64,000 bases of DNA, from the NCBI RefSeq assembly GCF_026241895.1, contig NZ_JAPJIV010000004.1, forward strand, positions 124,001 to 188,000. Reading direction: 5' to 3'. The stretch comes from Pseudomonas sp. RIT-562. GTDB taxonomy: Bacteria; Pseudomonadota; Gammaproteobacteria; Pseudomonadales; Pseudomonadaceae. This document shows positions 55,076-63,189 of this stretch, in pieces. Made by a program: the position numbers and the translations under genes. Positions within the stretch are counted from its first letter, which is position 1, and each line of letters begins with the position of its first letter. The notes under the pieces were generated by a model that searched no databases, was not told where the DNA came from, and saw nothing but the letters and a program-made list of their open reading frames with translations.

Positions 55076-55945
55076 ATGAGCCAAGTGTTGGATGATCTGG
55101 TCGACCTGTTGACCCTGGAATCGATTGAAGAAAACCTGTTTCGCGGCCGTAGCCAGGATTTGGGTTTTCGCCAGCTGTTCGGCGGTCAGGTGATCGGCCA
55201 GTCCCTTTCGGCGGCGAGTCAGACCGTAGAAGAGGCGCGGCATGTGCACTCGATGCACGGTTATTTCCTGCGCCCGGGCGACTCCGCGTTGCCGGTGGTC
55301 TATCAGGTCGATCGAGTACGCGACGGCGGCAGCTTCAGCACTCGTCGGGTCACGGCGATCCAGAAGGGCAACCCGATCTTCACCTGCAGTGCGTCATTCC
55401 AGTACGACGAAAAGGGCTTCGAGCACCAGGCACAAATGCCGGTCGTGGTCGGCCCGGAAAACCTGCCATCGGAGCTCGAACTCACTCAGCAGCGCGCTCA
55501 TCTGATTCCCGAGCACATGCGGGAAAAACTGCTGTGCGCAAAGCCGATCGAATTCCGCCCGGTCACTGAGCTCGATCCCTACAACCCGCAGGCTTCCGAT
55601 CCAGTCAAATACGTCTGGTTTCGCGCTGATGGTGCCTTGGCCGACACGCCGGCGCTGCATAAATATCTGCTCGCCTACGCGTCGGATTTTGGTTTGTTGA
55701 CCACTTCGATGCAGCCTCATGGCAAGTCGGTGTGGCATCAGGACATGCAGGTCGCCAGTCTTGATCACGCGCTGTGGTTCCACGCCGACCTGCGTGCCGA
55801 CGACTGGCTGCTGTACGCGATGGACAGCCCGTGGGCGGGTAACTCCCGGGGGTTCACTCGTGGCAGCGTGTTCAATCGCGCCGGGCAACTGGTGGCTTCG
55901 GTTACCCAGGAAGGCTTGATCCGCCATCGCAAGGACTGGGCATGA
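55076..55945 (+). CDS. tesB: Acyl-CoA thioesterase II
   Basis: A 289-residue TesB with two hot-dog domains: LFRGRSQDLGFRQLFGGQVIGQSLSAASQTVEEARHVHSMHGYFLRPGD in the first and VASLDHALWFHADLRADDWLLYAMDSPWAGNSRGFTRGSVFNRAGQLVASVTQEGLIR in the second, including the catalytic Asp region. It hydrolyses medium- to long-chain acyl-CoA. Overlaps the next gene by 4 bases. Confidence 0.93.
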   Translation: MSQVLDDLVDLLTLESIEENLFRGRSQDLGFRQLFGGQVIGQSLSAASQTVEEARHVHSMHGYFLRPGDSALPVVYQVDRVRDGGSFSTRRVTAIQKGNPIFTCSASFQYDEKGFEHQAQMPVVVGPENLPSELELTQQRAHLIPEHMREKLLCAKPIEFRPVTELDPYNPQASDPVKYVWFRADGALADTPALHKYLLAYASDFGLLTTSMQPHGKSVWHQDMQVASLDHALWFHADLRADDWLLYAMDSPWAGNSRGFTRGSVFNRAGQLVASVTQEGLIRHRKDWA

Positions 55946-56535
55946 GCCTGGCGGCGGTGCGGCACTGGGTGTTCGATATGGACGGCACCCTGACAGTGGC
56001 CGTGCATGACTTCGCGGCTATTCGCGTGGCGTTGGCGATCCCCGCCGAGGACGACATCCTGACTCATCTCGCGGCACTGCCGGCACCGGAAGCCGCCGCC
56101 AAGCATGCGTGGTTGCTGGAGCACGAACGCGACCTGGCGCTGGGCTCAAAGCCGGCACCGGGGGCGGTTGAACTGGTGCGCGAACTCGCCGGGCGCGGTT
56201 ATCGCCTGGGCATCCTGACGCGCAATGCCCGTGAACTGGCGCATGTGACACTGGAGGCGATCGGCCTGGCGGACTGCTTTGCGGTCGAGGATGTGCTGGG
56301 ACGCGACGAAGCACCGCCCAAACCTCATCCAGGTGGCTTGCTGAAGCTGGCAGACGCCTGGCAAGTGCCGACGAGCGAGATGGTGATGGTCGGGGATTAC
56401 CGATTTGACCTGGATTGCGGGAGAGCCGCCGGGACGCAAACAGTGTTGGTAAATTTGCCGGATAACCCGTGGCCGGAGCTGACCGATTGGCATGCGGCGG
56501 ATTGTGTGGCGTTGCGCCAAATGCTTTCGGCTTGA
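55942..56535 (+). CDS. HAD-superfamily hydrolase (IA subfamily)
   Basis: A 197-residue phosphatase-like protein: motif I VFDMDGTLT, motif II LTRNA, motif III KPHPGGLL and motif IV MVGDYRFDLDCGRAAG. Cap region small, so likely a phosphoglycolate- or nucleotide-phosphatase-like enzyme. Starts at ATG 55942, overlapping tesB by four bases (ATGA), so the two are co-translated. Substrate unknown. Confidence 0.87.
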   Translation: MSLAAVRHWVFDMDGTLTVAVHDFAAIRVALAIPAEDDILTHLAALPAPEAAAKHAWLLEHERDLALGSKPAPGAVELVRELAGRGYRLGILTRNARELAHVTLEAIGLADCFAVEDVLGRDEAPPKPHPGGLLKLADAWQVPTSEMVMVGDYRFDLDCGRAAGTQTVLVNLPDNPWPELTDWHAADCVALRQMLSA

Positions 56536-56539
56536 AGGC

Positions 56540-56566
56540 CCCATAGCGGGCAAGCCTTGCTCCCAC
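56540..56566. repeat. Solitary half REP, sub-family C
   Basis: CCCATAGCGGGCAAGCCTTGCTCCCAC just after the HAD gene resembles one arm of sub-family C without a nearby partner. Confidence 0.5.
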
Positions 56567-56574
56567 GGATTGGC

Positions 56575-57534
56575 CTATTGACCAAAGAGCGCCCTGCGTC
56601 CCTCAGGTGCGTTAAACATCCCGTCCCCATCATGCCCAACCCCAGGCACCTCGATCAGTTGCTGATTCAGACCCTGGGGATGGTCGCGCTTGAGATACTC
56701 GAAATAATTGCGCCCGCGGGCCAACCGATTTGCACCTTGGGCTCTCGCTTCGCAGCTTTTATCCAGGGCGGGATGGTTCGGATCGGTATCCTGCTGGCCC
56801 AGCAGGTAAACCACCTCCCGTTTGACGTAGCCGGCCTCCAGCGCCGTAGCTGTCTGACCGTCTGCATACGCCGGTAAATCCGCCAATCCATATTTCCAGC
56901 GATTGAAGTCCGCACAGGCTGCGTGGTTGAACGCCACCGGCCGGCGCTCATCGAAATAGGCGTAGGAAGAGGGGTTGGCAATCACAAAGCGCACCCGCAC
57001 GCCGGCGGCTTCGAGTTCAGGCTGATCGTGACTGAGCAGCGCATAACGCTGCACCACCTGTGCGCCGCCAGAGTGTCCGGCGATCACCACTTCCTTCAGC
57101 GCGGGAAACTGCTGACGGTCAGCAAAGCGGCCGATGATCTGGTCCAGTGCGCCATACGAACTCAGGGCAAAAGGCGCAGTGGATAATCCCCCGGCCATCC
57201 ATTCATTGCCCTGCCAGCGCAGCACCGAGTCGGGCAATGGATGCTGTGCGAGGTCTGTTTCATTCAGAAACTGCGGGGCGATCACCAGCGTGGTCGATGC
57301 CTGTCCTGCCAGCTCGGCCGCGCGTTCGGCGGTTTCGCGGTAGGTTTCGGCGTTGCGCAAGCGACCGTGGATGATGATCAGCACCCGTTCGATTGTCGCC
57401 GGGGCCGAGCCGATACCGACGGCCATCTCGCCTTCCTTCAACAACAGGCGACCGGGGCTGATTACCTCGACACCATGATCGGCAGCCTGGGTGCTGGCGC
57501 AGATCAGCAGCAGGACCAGCCACCACTTGCTCAT
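56575..57534 (-). CDS. Exported alpha/beta-hydrolase
   Basis: A 319-residue hydrolase with a cleavable signal peptide (MSKWWLVLLLICASTQAAD). The nucleophile elbow VVIAGHSGGAQVVQRYAL carries the catalytic serine, and PGVGHDGDGMFN supplies the histidine. Oxyanion-side strand is VLIIIHGRLRNAETYRE. Role unknown; it is co-oriented with the zinc peptidase gene that ends immediately upstream (stop at 57535, one base before its ATG). Confidence 0.85.
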   Translation of the reverse strand: MSKWWLVLLLICASTQAADHGVEVISPGRLLLKEGEMAVGIGSAPATIERVLIIIHGRLRNAETYRETAERAAELAGQASTTLVIAPQFLNETDLAQHPLPDSVLRWQGNEWMAGGLSTAPFALSSYGALDQIIGRFADRQQFPALKEVVIAGHSGGAQVVQRYALLSHDQPELEAAGVRVRFVIANPSSYAYFDERRPVAFNHAACADFNRWKYGLADLPAYADGQTATALEAGYVKREVVYLLGQQDTDPNHPALDKSCEARAQGANRLARGRNYFEYLKRDHPQGLNQQLIEVPGVGHDGDGMFNAPEGRRALFGQ

Positions 57535-58425
57535 CTACAGACTTTTCGCGGCGAAGGTGTCGCACTGGCTGATCTGGCCCTGGGCGAACCCGGTCTTGAA
57601 CCAGCGTACCCGCTGCGCCGATGTGCCATGGGTAAACGAGTCCGGGACCACGCGGCCCTGGCCGCGCTGTTGCAGGCGATCATCGCCAATGGCGTTGGCA
57701 GCATTCAGGGCTTCTTCGATATCACCGGGTTCGAGCCAGTTCAGGCGTTGCTGTGCGTTATGGGCCCAGACACCGGCCAGGCAGTCGGCCTGCAGTTCCT
57801 GCCGGACCAGCAAGCCGCCATCACCTTCCATCTGCCGACCTTGTTGGCGCGCCGCCTGGATTTTTGCCGATACGCCGAGCAGGGTCTGCACATGATGACC
57901 CACTTCGTGAGCGATCACGTAGGCCTGGGCAAAGTCACCGGCTGCGGAAAACCGTTGCGACATTTCCTGGAAGAAGCTGGTGTCCAGGTAGACCTTCTGG
58001 TCGGCCGGGCAATAGAACGGCCCGGTGGCCGAGGTGGCCATCCCGCAGGCGGAGTTGACCCTGCCGCTGAACATGACCAGGGTCGGATCCTTATACTGCC
58101 GGCCGGCCTGCTGGAAGATCTGGCCCCAGGTGTCTTCGGTATCACCGAGGATCGAGCGCACGAACTCGGCGCCTTCATCATTGGCCGGTGGCGCCTTGCG
58201 GCTCTGGTTGGTGGCGGGCGCCGACTGCTCGCTCATCTGACCGGTCAATTGCCCGAGGATCTGCATCGGGTCCTGGCCGGTGATCCAGCCAATGCCGACA
58301 ATCAGGATGATCGCCGTCAGGCTCAGCCCCTTGCCACCACCGAAGCGCATCCCACCGCCACCGCCGACGTCATCTCCACGGGCATCGACCACGTTGTCGC
58401 TGCGCCGGCCTTTTTTCCATAGCAT
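57535..58425 (-). CDS. ypfJ: Neutral zinc metallopeptidase (YpfJ family), copy 1
   Basis: A 296-residue membrane-anchored metallopeptidase: one N-terminal membrane helix (LSLTAIILIVGIGWI), then SILGDTEDTWGQIF, the zinc site AHEVGHHVQ, and the third ligand in ELQADCLAGVWAHNAQQ. A Gly-rich region (DDVGGGGGMRFGGGKG) precedes the helix. Upstream open frame to 58731 is not conserved. Copy 2 follows 151 bases upstream on the same strand. Confidence 0.9.
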   Translation of the reverse strand: MLWKKGRRSDNVVDARGDDVGGGGGMRFGGGKGLSLTAIILIVGIGWITGQDPMQILGQLTGQMSEQSAPATNQSRKAPPANDEGAEFVRSILGDTEDTWGQIFQQAGRQYKDPTLVMFSGRVNSACGMATSATGPFYCPADQKVYLDTSFFQEMSQRFSAAGDFAQAYVIAHEVGHHVQTLLGVSAKIQAARQQGRQMEGDGGLLVRQELQADCLAGVWAHNAQQRLNWLEPGDIEEALNAANAIGDDRLQQRGQGRVVPDSFTHGTSAQRVRWFKTGFAQGQISQCDTFAAKSL

Positions 58426-58576
58426 GGGTGAGCCCTCTTTCCTTAACCTGATGAAGATGCGTGGTGATGAGTGTTGCTGGTGTGCAGGAGCCGCGCCAGT
58501 CCGGTCGTCTGACAGCCTTATGGCGCGGCGGTTCTGCGGGGGAGGGAAGATCAGTGAATCCGTGGGTAAAAGTGCA

Positions 58577-59419
58577 TCACGGAACGGCGATGCCGAAGGT
58601 ATCGCAGGTGTCGACCTTGCCCTCAGTGAAGCCACGAGTGAACCAGTGTTTACGCTGCTGCGCCGTGCCGTGGCTGAAGGTCTCGGGGGTGATTGCGCCT
58701 TTTTGCGCCTGTTGCAGATAGTCGTCGCCAAATGCGCCGGCAGCGTTCAGCGCCTCGTCTACATCACCGGTTTCCAGCCACTTGAGGCGTTGCTGCGCAT
58801 GATGTGCCCAGACCCCCGCGAGGCAGTCGGCCTGCAGCTCGCCCCGCACTTCCAGGCCATTATCACCGGTGATTGTTTGCCGAGTGGCCAAGGCGTCTTC
58901 CAAAGGCTGCGAGAGCCCCAACTCGATCTGTACGTGATGGCCGATCTCGTGGGCAATGATGTAGGCCTGGGCAAAATCACCCACCACCGAATAGCGTTCG
59001 GCCATGGTCTGGAAAAAACCTGGATCAAGATAGATCTGCTTGTTCGCCGGGCAATAGAACGGTCCCCCGCCTGAGCCGACATAACCGCAGCCTGAGCTCA
59101 CTCCGTTGCCGAACAGGGTCAGCGTGGGTTCGGGATAAAGTTGGCCGGTTTCGGCGAAGAGTTGTTTCCAGGTATCTTCAGTGTCGCCCAGGATGGCCTT
59201 TACAAACAGCAGCGGGGTGTCCACTGCGGGTGTCGTCATTTCAACACCGGGTTGCAGTTCCGGGCTGTCGCTCGACGGGCTCAGAACCGAGTACAACCCT
59301 GCGCCTGCCAGCGATATCGCCAGGCCGGCACCCAGTATTACCCCTGTGGATTGACGGGCGTCCTTGCCCTGCCTTAGGTCGTTGACGTTCTCGCTGGGTC
59401 TTGCCTTGTTCCATAACAT
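58577..59419 (-). CDS. Neutral zinc metallopeptidase (YpfJ family), copy 2
   Basis: A 280-residue paralogue of the previous gene: identical block order with AHEIGHHVQ, ELQADCLAGVWAHHAQQRLKWLE, ILGDTEDTWKQLF and the same C-terminal DTCDTFGIAVP-type end. The N-terminal linker is shorter and lacks the Gly-run; the active site is intact. The two genes are a tandem duplication diverged substantially. Confidence 0.9.
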   Translation of the reverse strand: MLWNKARPSENVNDLRQGKDARQSTGVILGAGLAISLAGAGLYSVLSPSSDSPELQPGVEMTTPAVDTPLLFVKAILGDTEDTWKQLFAETGQLYPEPTLTLFGNGVSSGCGYVGSGGGPFYCPANKQIYLDPGFFQTMAERYSVVGDFAQAYIIAHEIGHHVQIELGLSQPLEDALATRQTITGDNGLEVRGELQADCLAGVWAHHAQQRLKWLETGDVDEALNAAGAFGDDYLQQAQKGAITPETFSHGTAQQRKHWFTRGFTEGKVDTCDTFGIAVP

Positions 59420-59600
59420 GATGAGGCTCCAATGAACTGATGAAGGCGGGTCTCGCCTCTGCCATGAATAACGCTACTGGCAGATTCGTGTGGGGCGAAT
59501 GTGTGAGCAGAGGTAAGGTGAGCTGTGGTGGGTGGTTCCAGATTTCGCATTCGCGGGATTGTCTTTTAGAATCGCTGAAACCCTTTGCGTGGAACGTCTC

Positions 59601-60380
59601 ATGGCCGGCAGTCAGATCGAACGAGTTTTCAGCGTGCTGGAAAGCCTCACCGGCGAACCGCAGGGTGTCCCGATGCAGGCATTGGCCGAACAGCTGGGGA
59701 TTCCCAAAAGTGCGACACACCGGCTGCTCGCCGAACTGATTCGCCTGGGTTATGTGCGGCAGAATCCGGACAATCTGCGCTATCACCTGTCGACCAGGCT
59801 GGTGGCCATGGGCTTTCGCTATTTGTCTCGCAGCGGCGGCGATATCGTCCAGCCGGTGCTCGATCGTCTGGCCGAGGAGACCGGCGAACTGGTGCGCCTG
59901 GGGGTTATCTCGGGAGAGCGACTGACCTGGATCGCCAAATCCCAGGGCGCCCGTTCCGGTTTGCGTTACGACCCTGACATGGGCCGTGATGCGCCACTGT
60001 TCTATACCGCCTCGGGGCATGCGTGGCTCGCCAGCCTGTCCGATGCCGAAGCGTTGGCGCTGGTCGAGCGTCAGGCCGGCGACATATTGCCAGCACCAGG
60101 ACCCAATGCGCCGCGCTCCAACATCGAACTGCTGGAGCGCCTTCGCCAGGGACGTGAACAGGGTTATGCCTGGGTTGAGGAGAGCTCGGCGGTGGGTACC
60201 TCGGCCATTGCCGCCGTGGTGCGCCATCCATTGAATGAGCGGGTGATAGGCGTGCTGAGCATTGCCGGCCCCAGTGCTCGACTACCCGGTGCGCGATTGC
60301 ATGAACTGGCGCCACTGCTGCTGCAGTTTACCGAGGAGTTATCGGCTGCCAGCCAAGCCTCGGAATTCTTCAACGGTTGA
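59601..60380 (+). CDS. IclR-family transcriptional regulator
   Basis: A 259-residue IclR regulator: N-terminal winged HTH (MAGSQIERVFSVLESLTGEPQGVPMQALAEQLGIPKSATHRLLAELIRLGYV, about 1-60) and C-terminal effector domain (about 80-255; PLFYTASGHAWLASLSDAEALALV and SAIAAVVRHPLNERVIGVLSIAG). The start at 59601 fits the HTH; frame extends further up. It does not resemble the long PcaR type. Next to a DMT permease and the quiC/MFS locus, it is a candidate controller of them. Confidence 0.9.
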   Translation: MAGSQIERVFSVLESLTGEPQGVPMQALAEQLGIPKSATHRLLAELIRLGYVRQNPDNLRYHLSTRLVAMGFRYLSRSGGDIVQPVLDRLAEETGELVRLGVISGERLTWIAKSQGARSGLRYDPDMGRDAPLFYTASGHAWLASLSDAEALALVERQAGDILPAPGPNAPRSNIELLERLRQGREQGYAWVEESSAVGTSAIAAVVRHPLNERVIGVLSIAGPSARLPGARLHELAPLLLQFTEELSAASQASEFFNG

Positions 60381-60452
60381 TTGACTGGCACGGGTGCAAT
60401 GGCCCAGCCGGAAAAACTGTACGCTGTTCGCACGCTTTCGTGGCCTACTTGT

Positions 60453-60480
60453 TTGAAAAAATGGAACTAGGTTCTAGAAT
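60453..60480 (+). promoter_or_regulatory. Promoter with palindrome in its spacer, before the DMT permease
   Basis: TTGAAA (60453-60458), 16-base spacer and TAGAAT (60475-60480) form a plausible sigma-70 promoter. The perfect palindrome GAAC-TAG-GTTC (60464-60474) fills the right half of the spacer. A repressor bound there would block RNA polymerase. The adjacent IclR protein is the obvious candidate; not shown. Confidence 0.5.
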
Positions 60481-60521
60481 ATTCATCAATTGGCTTGTTA
60501 TTCCTTTCAGAGAGCATCGCC

Positions 60522-61406
60522 TTGACGTCTCGCATCAGCACTCCGCTCTCCGGTGTCAATCAACCCTTCAAGGGCATTTTGCTGATCGTTGTCGCGACCT
60601 TTCTGTTTTCCAGTCACGACGCCTTGTCAAAATACCTTTCGGGCTTCTATCCGATCGTCATGGTGGTATGGGCTCGTTACGTAGTCCACACCCTGTTGAT
60701 GGCGGGGATTTTCCTGCCGAAGTCGGGTTTGCGCGTATTGCGCACCAAACGACCGCTGCTCCAGCTGATCAGGGCGTTGTGCCTGCTCGGCACCAGCCTG
60801 TTTTTCACCACCGGCCTGCAATACATCCCCCTGGCTGAAGCCACCGCAGTCAACTTCCTGGCCCCGGTGCTGGTCACGGCACTGTCAGTACCGCTGTTGC
60901 GCGAGCACGTGACTCGCGGCCAGTGGATCGCGGTGATCTGCGGTTTCATCGGAGTGTTGATCATTGTTCACCCCGGCGGTGAGCTGTTCACGCCTGCGGT
61001 GCTGCTGCCGTTGTGTTCGGCCCTGTTCTTCTGTTTTTACCAGTTGCTGACCCGCAAACTCAGCGATATCGACAGCCCGACTACCAGCAACTTCTTCGCC
61101 GGGTTGTGCAACACCCTGGTGATGAGCGCGCTGGTACCGTTTTTCTGGCAGGTACCGACCCTGGAGCATGCCTTGCTGATGGTCGCGCTAGGGGCGTGCG
61201 GGATGACCGCGCACTTGTTCCTGACCCAGGCGTTCCGCTACGCAGCGCCGGCGCTGCTGGCGCCTTTCGGGTATTGCCAGATCGTCTTCGCCGGTTTGCT
61301 GGGCTGGCTGCTGTTTTCCCACACCCCGACCCTGACCACGATTGTCGGTATTGCGGTAATTTGCTGCAGCGGCCTGGCCGCGGTTTGGCAGCAGAGTCGC
61401 AAGTAA
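60522..61406 (+). CDS. EamA/DMT-family permease
   Basis: A 294-residue inner-membrane transporter with about ten helices and two EamA repeats (LLIVVATFLFSSHDALSKYLSGFYPIVMVVWARYVVHTLLMAG and VLLPLCSALFFCFYQLLTRKLSDIDSPTTSNFFAGL). No ATG is available: TTG at 60522 with GAGAG eight bases upstream is the likely start. Substrate unknown; position between an IclR regulator and an aromatic-acid permease suggests a related compound. Confidence 0.87.
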   Translation: MTSRISTPLSGVNQPFKGILLIVVATFLFSSHDALSKYLSGFYPIVMVVWARYVVHTLLMAGIFLPKSGLRVLRTKRPLLQLIRALCLLGTSLFFTTGLQYIPLAEATAVNFLAPVLVTALSVPLLREHVTRGQWIAVICGFIGVLIIVHPGGELFTPAVLLPLCSALFFCFYQLLTRKLSDIDSPTTSNFFAGLCNTLVMSALVPFFWQVPTLEHALLMVALGACGMTAHLFLTQAFRYAAPALLAPFGYCQIVFAGLLGWLLFSHTPTLTTIVGIAVICCSGLAAVWQQSRK

Positions 61407-61464
61407 AGGGGCAAGTAAAGGGGAGAGCGCAGGCCTGGAATCAGGCCTGCTGCGCGAAGGCGTA

Positions 61465-62805
61465 TCAGTCGGTGACAGTGGGGATCTTGCGCGGAGCCAT
61501 GAAGTACATCCAGATCAGCGCGATGAAGTACATCGCCGGAATCATGGTGAACAGCACGGTGTAGTTGTTGTTGGTGATGGTCAGGATATGGCCGACCAAC
61601 TGGGTCATGAACATCCCGCCAATTGCGGCGCACATGCCGCCAAAACCGAACACGGTACTCATCATGTTCTTGGGCGTGTAGTCCATCACCAGGCTCCAGA
61701 TATTCGCGGTCCATGCCTGGTGCGCGCCGATCGCCAGGGAGATGGCCGCTACCGCAATCCACAGACTGCTCGAACCCGCCGCCATGACCACGCCGATAAT
61801 GCAGCAGGCAAACAGGAACATGGACATCAGTCGCGCCTTGATCGGGTTGACCCCGCGGCCAATCAGGAACGAAGACAGAATCCCGCCACCGACGCTGCCG
61901 AAGTCAGCCGTGACATAGATGATGATCAACGGGATGCCCATCTGGGTCACGTTGATTCCCAGGTTGTATTGCTGGTTGAGGAACGGTGGCAGCCAGTACA
62001 GGTAGAACCAGAACACGGGTGCGGTCATCGAATAGGCGAGGGCGAATGCCCAGGTGCCGCGCATGCGCAGGATTTTCGCGAACGGCACGCGGGATTGTTC
62101 CGGCTCGACTTCCTTCTGGATGTAGTCCAGTTCCGATTGTTTGACGCTTGGATGATCTTCCGGGTTGAAGTACTTCAAGCCCCAGAACAGCAACCAGATG
62201 CCGCCCAGTGCCGACATGCACAGGAAAGCGGCCTGCCAGCCCCATACGTGGAGTATCAGTGGCAGCAGCATGGGGGTGAACATCGCGCCAACGTTGGTGC
62301 CGGCATTGAAGATGCCGGTGGCTACCGCACGTTCGCCAGCCGGGAACCACAGCCGGGTAGTCTTGACGCAGGCCGGATAGTTGGCGGCTTCGGTCAGCCC
62401 GAGAATGAACCGGCAGACCATGAAGCCGACGGCTGAAGTCGCCAGGCCGTGTGCGCCGGTCGCCAGGCTCCACAGCAGGACAGCGCAGAAGAACACGCGC
62501 TTCACGCCCACCCGATCAATCAACCGACCCTGCAGGACAAATCCGATGGCGTAGCCGACCTGGAACCAGAAGTTGATGTTGGCGTAATCCATCGCCGTCC
62601 AGCTCATTTCCTTGGCCAGGATCGGCTGCATGACGCCGAGTGCGGCGCGGTCGATGTAGTTCAGGGTGGTGGCGAAAAACACCAGAGCCAGCATGCCCCA
62701 ACGGGTCTTGCCGACGGCCATGGCACCACGGATCTTGTCGCCAACACCGCTGGAGGCAGGAATCATGGAGGAACGCTCCACGGAAGAACTTTGAGAAGGA
62801 GTCAT
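61465..62805 (-). CDS. MFS transporter, anion:cation symporter family (quinate/aromatic acid or sugar acid type)
   Basis: A 446-residue MFS permease with about 12 membrane segments: WGMLALVFFATTLNYIDRAALGVMQP, VGYAIGFVLQGRLIDRVGVKR, RFILGLTEAANYPACVKTTRLWFPAGERAVATGIFNAGTNVG, a motif typical of the ACS family. It is divergent from quiC and corresponds by neighbourhood to the transporter beside quiC in P. aeruginosa. Likely imports quinate, shikimate or dehydroshikimate. AAAAATAA motif 13-20 bases before the start. Confidence 0.87.
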   Translation of the reverse strand: MTPSQSSSVERSSMIPASSGVGDKIRGAMAVGKTRWGMLALVFFATTLNYIDRAALGVMQPILAKEMSWTAMDYANINFWFQVGYAIGFVLQGRLIDRVGVKRVFFCAVLLWSLATGAHGLATSAVGFMVCRFILGLTEAANYPACVKTTRLWFPAGERAVATGIFNAGTNVGAMFTPMLLPLILHVWGWQAAFLCMSALGGIWLLFWGLKYFNPEDHPSVKQSELDYIQKEVEPEQSRVPFAKILRMRGTWAFALAYSMTAPVFWFYLYWLPPFLNQQYNLGINVTQMGIPLIIIYVTADFGSVGGGILSSFLIGRGVNPIKARLMSMFLFACCIIGVVMAAGSSSLWIAVAAISLAIGAHQAWTANIWSLVMDYTPKNMMSTVFGFGGMCAAIGGMFMTQLVGHILTITNNNYTVLFTMIPAMYFIALIWMYFMAPRKIPTVTD

Positions 62806-62817
62806 GTAAACCACCGA

Positions 62818-62825
62818 TTATTTTT
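62818..62825 (-). promoter_or_regulatory. Candidate Hfq/Crc (AAnAAnAA) site before the MFS start
   Basis: Reverse strand AAAAATAA, a perfect AAnAAnAA, begins 20 bases upstream of the ATG at 62805. Third such site in the window's quinate/shikimate genes. Confidence 0.5.
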
Positions 62826-62935
62826 ATGTGGTGTTCTGGGTCTTTGGCCACCGAGACCAGGGTCTGTGACCGGACTCAATGTGGAGTCGATGGTGGGCAG
62901 TGAACAAAAAATCGTCAATTCGCCAAGTGGCATTG

Positions 62936-62952
62936 TGTTCGATAATCGCACA
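62936..62952. promoter_or_regulatory. PcaR-like operator TGTTCGATAATCGCACA between the MFS gene and quiC
   Basis: A 17-base palindrome (7-3-7, one mismatch) whose 15-base core, GTTCGATAATCGCAC (62937-62951), matches the PcaR site of P. putida pca promoters as I remember it. It lies in the divergent gap 131 bases before the MFS start and 238 before quiC. It suggests control by PcaR or an IclR-type relative in response to a protocatechuate-pathway metabolite. Confidence 0.6.
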
Positions 62953-63035
62953 TAAAACTAACTGGATAGTACACTTTGAATTGCTGTGAGAGAGTGTGAA
63001 GCGAATAATTATCTCACGAAAAAAATGTGTTCCCT

Positions 63036-63133
63036 GTAGGAGCTGTCGAGTGCAACGAGGCTGCGATCTTTTGATCTTGCTTTAAAAATCCAAGTCCAAA
63101 GATCGCAGCCTCGTTGCACTCTGCAGCTCCTAC
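63036..63133. repeat. REP pair, sub-family B (long arms)
   Basis: Arms of about 36 bases (GTAGGAGCTGTCGAGTGCAACGAGGCTGCGATCTTTT at 63036-63072 and its inverse at 63098-63133, with small differences) sit upstream of quiC inside the divergent gap 62806-63189. The quiC promoter must lie within or beyond this pair. Confidence 0.85.
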
Positions 63134-63189
63134 GAAAGGAAATGTGCGAAATCGATAACAAGATTGTCTCCACCACCGGGAGTCGAAAT

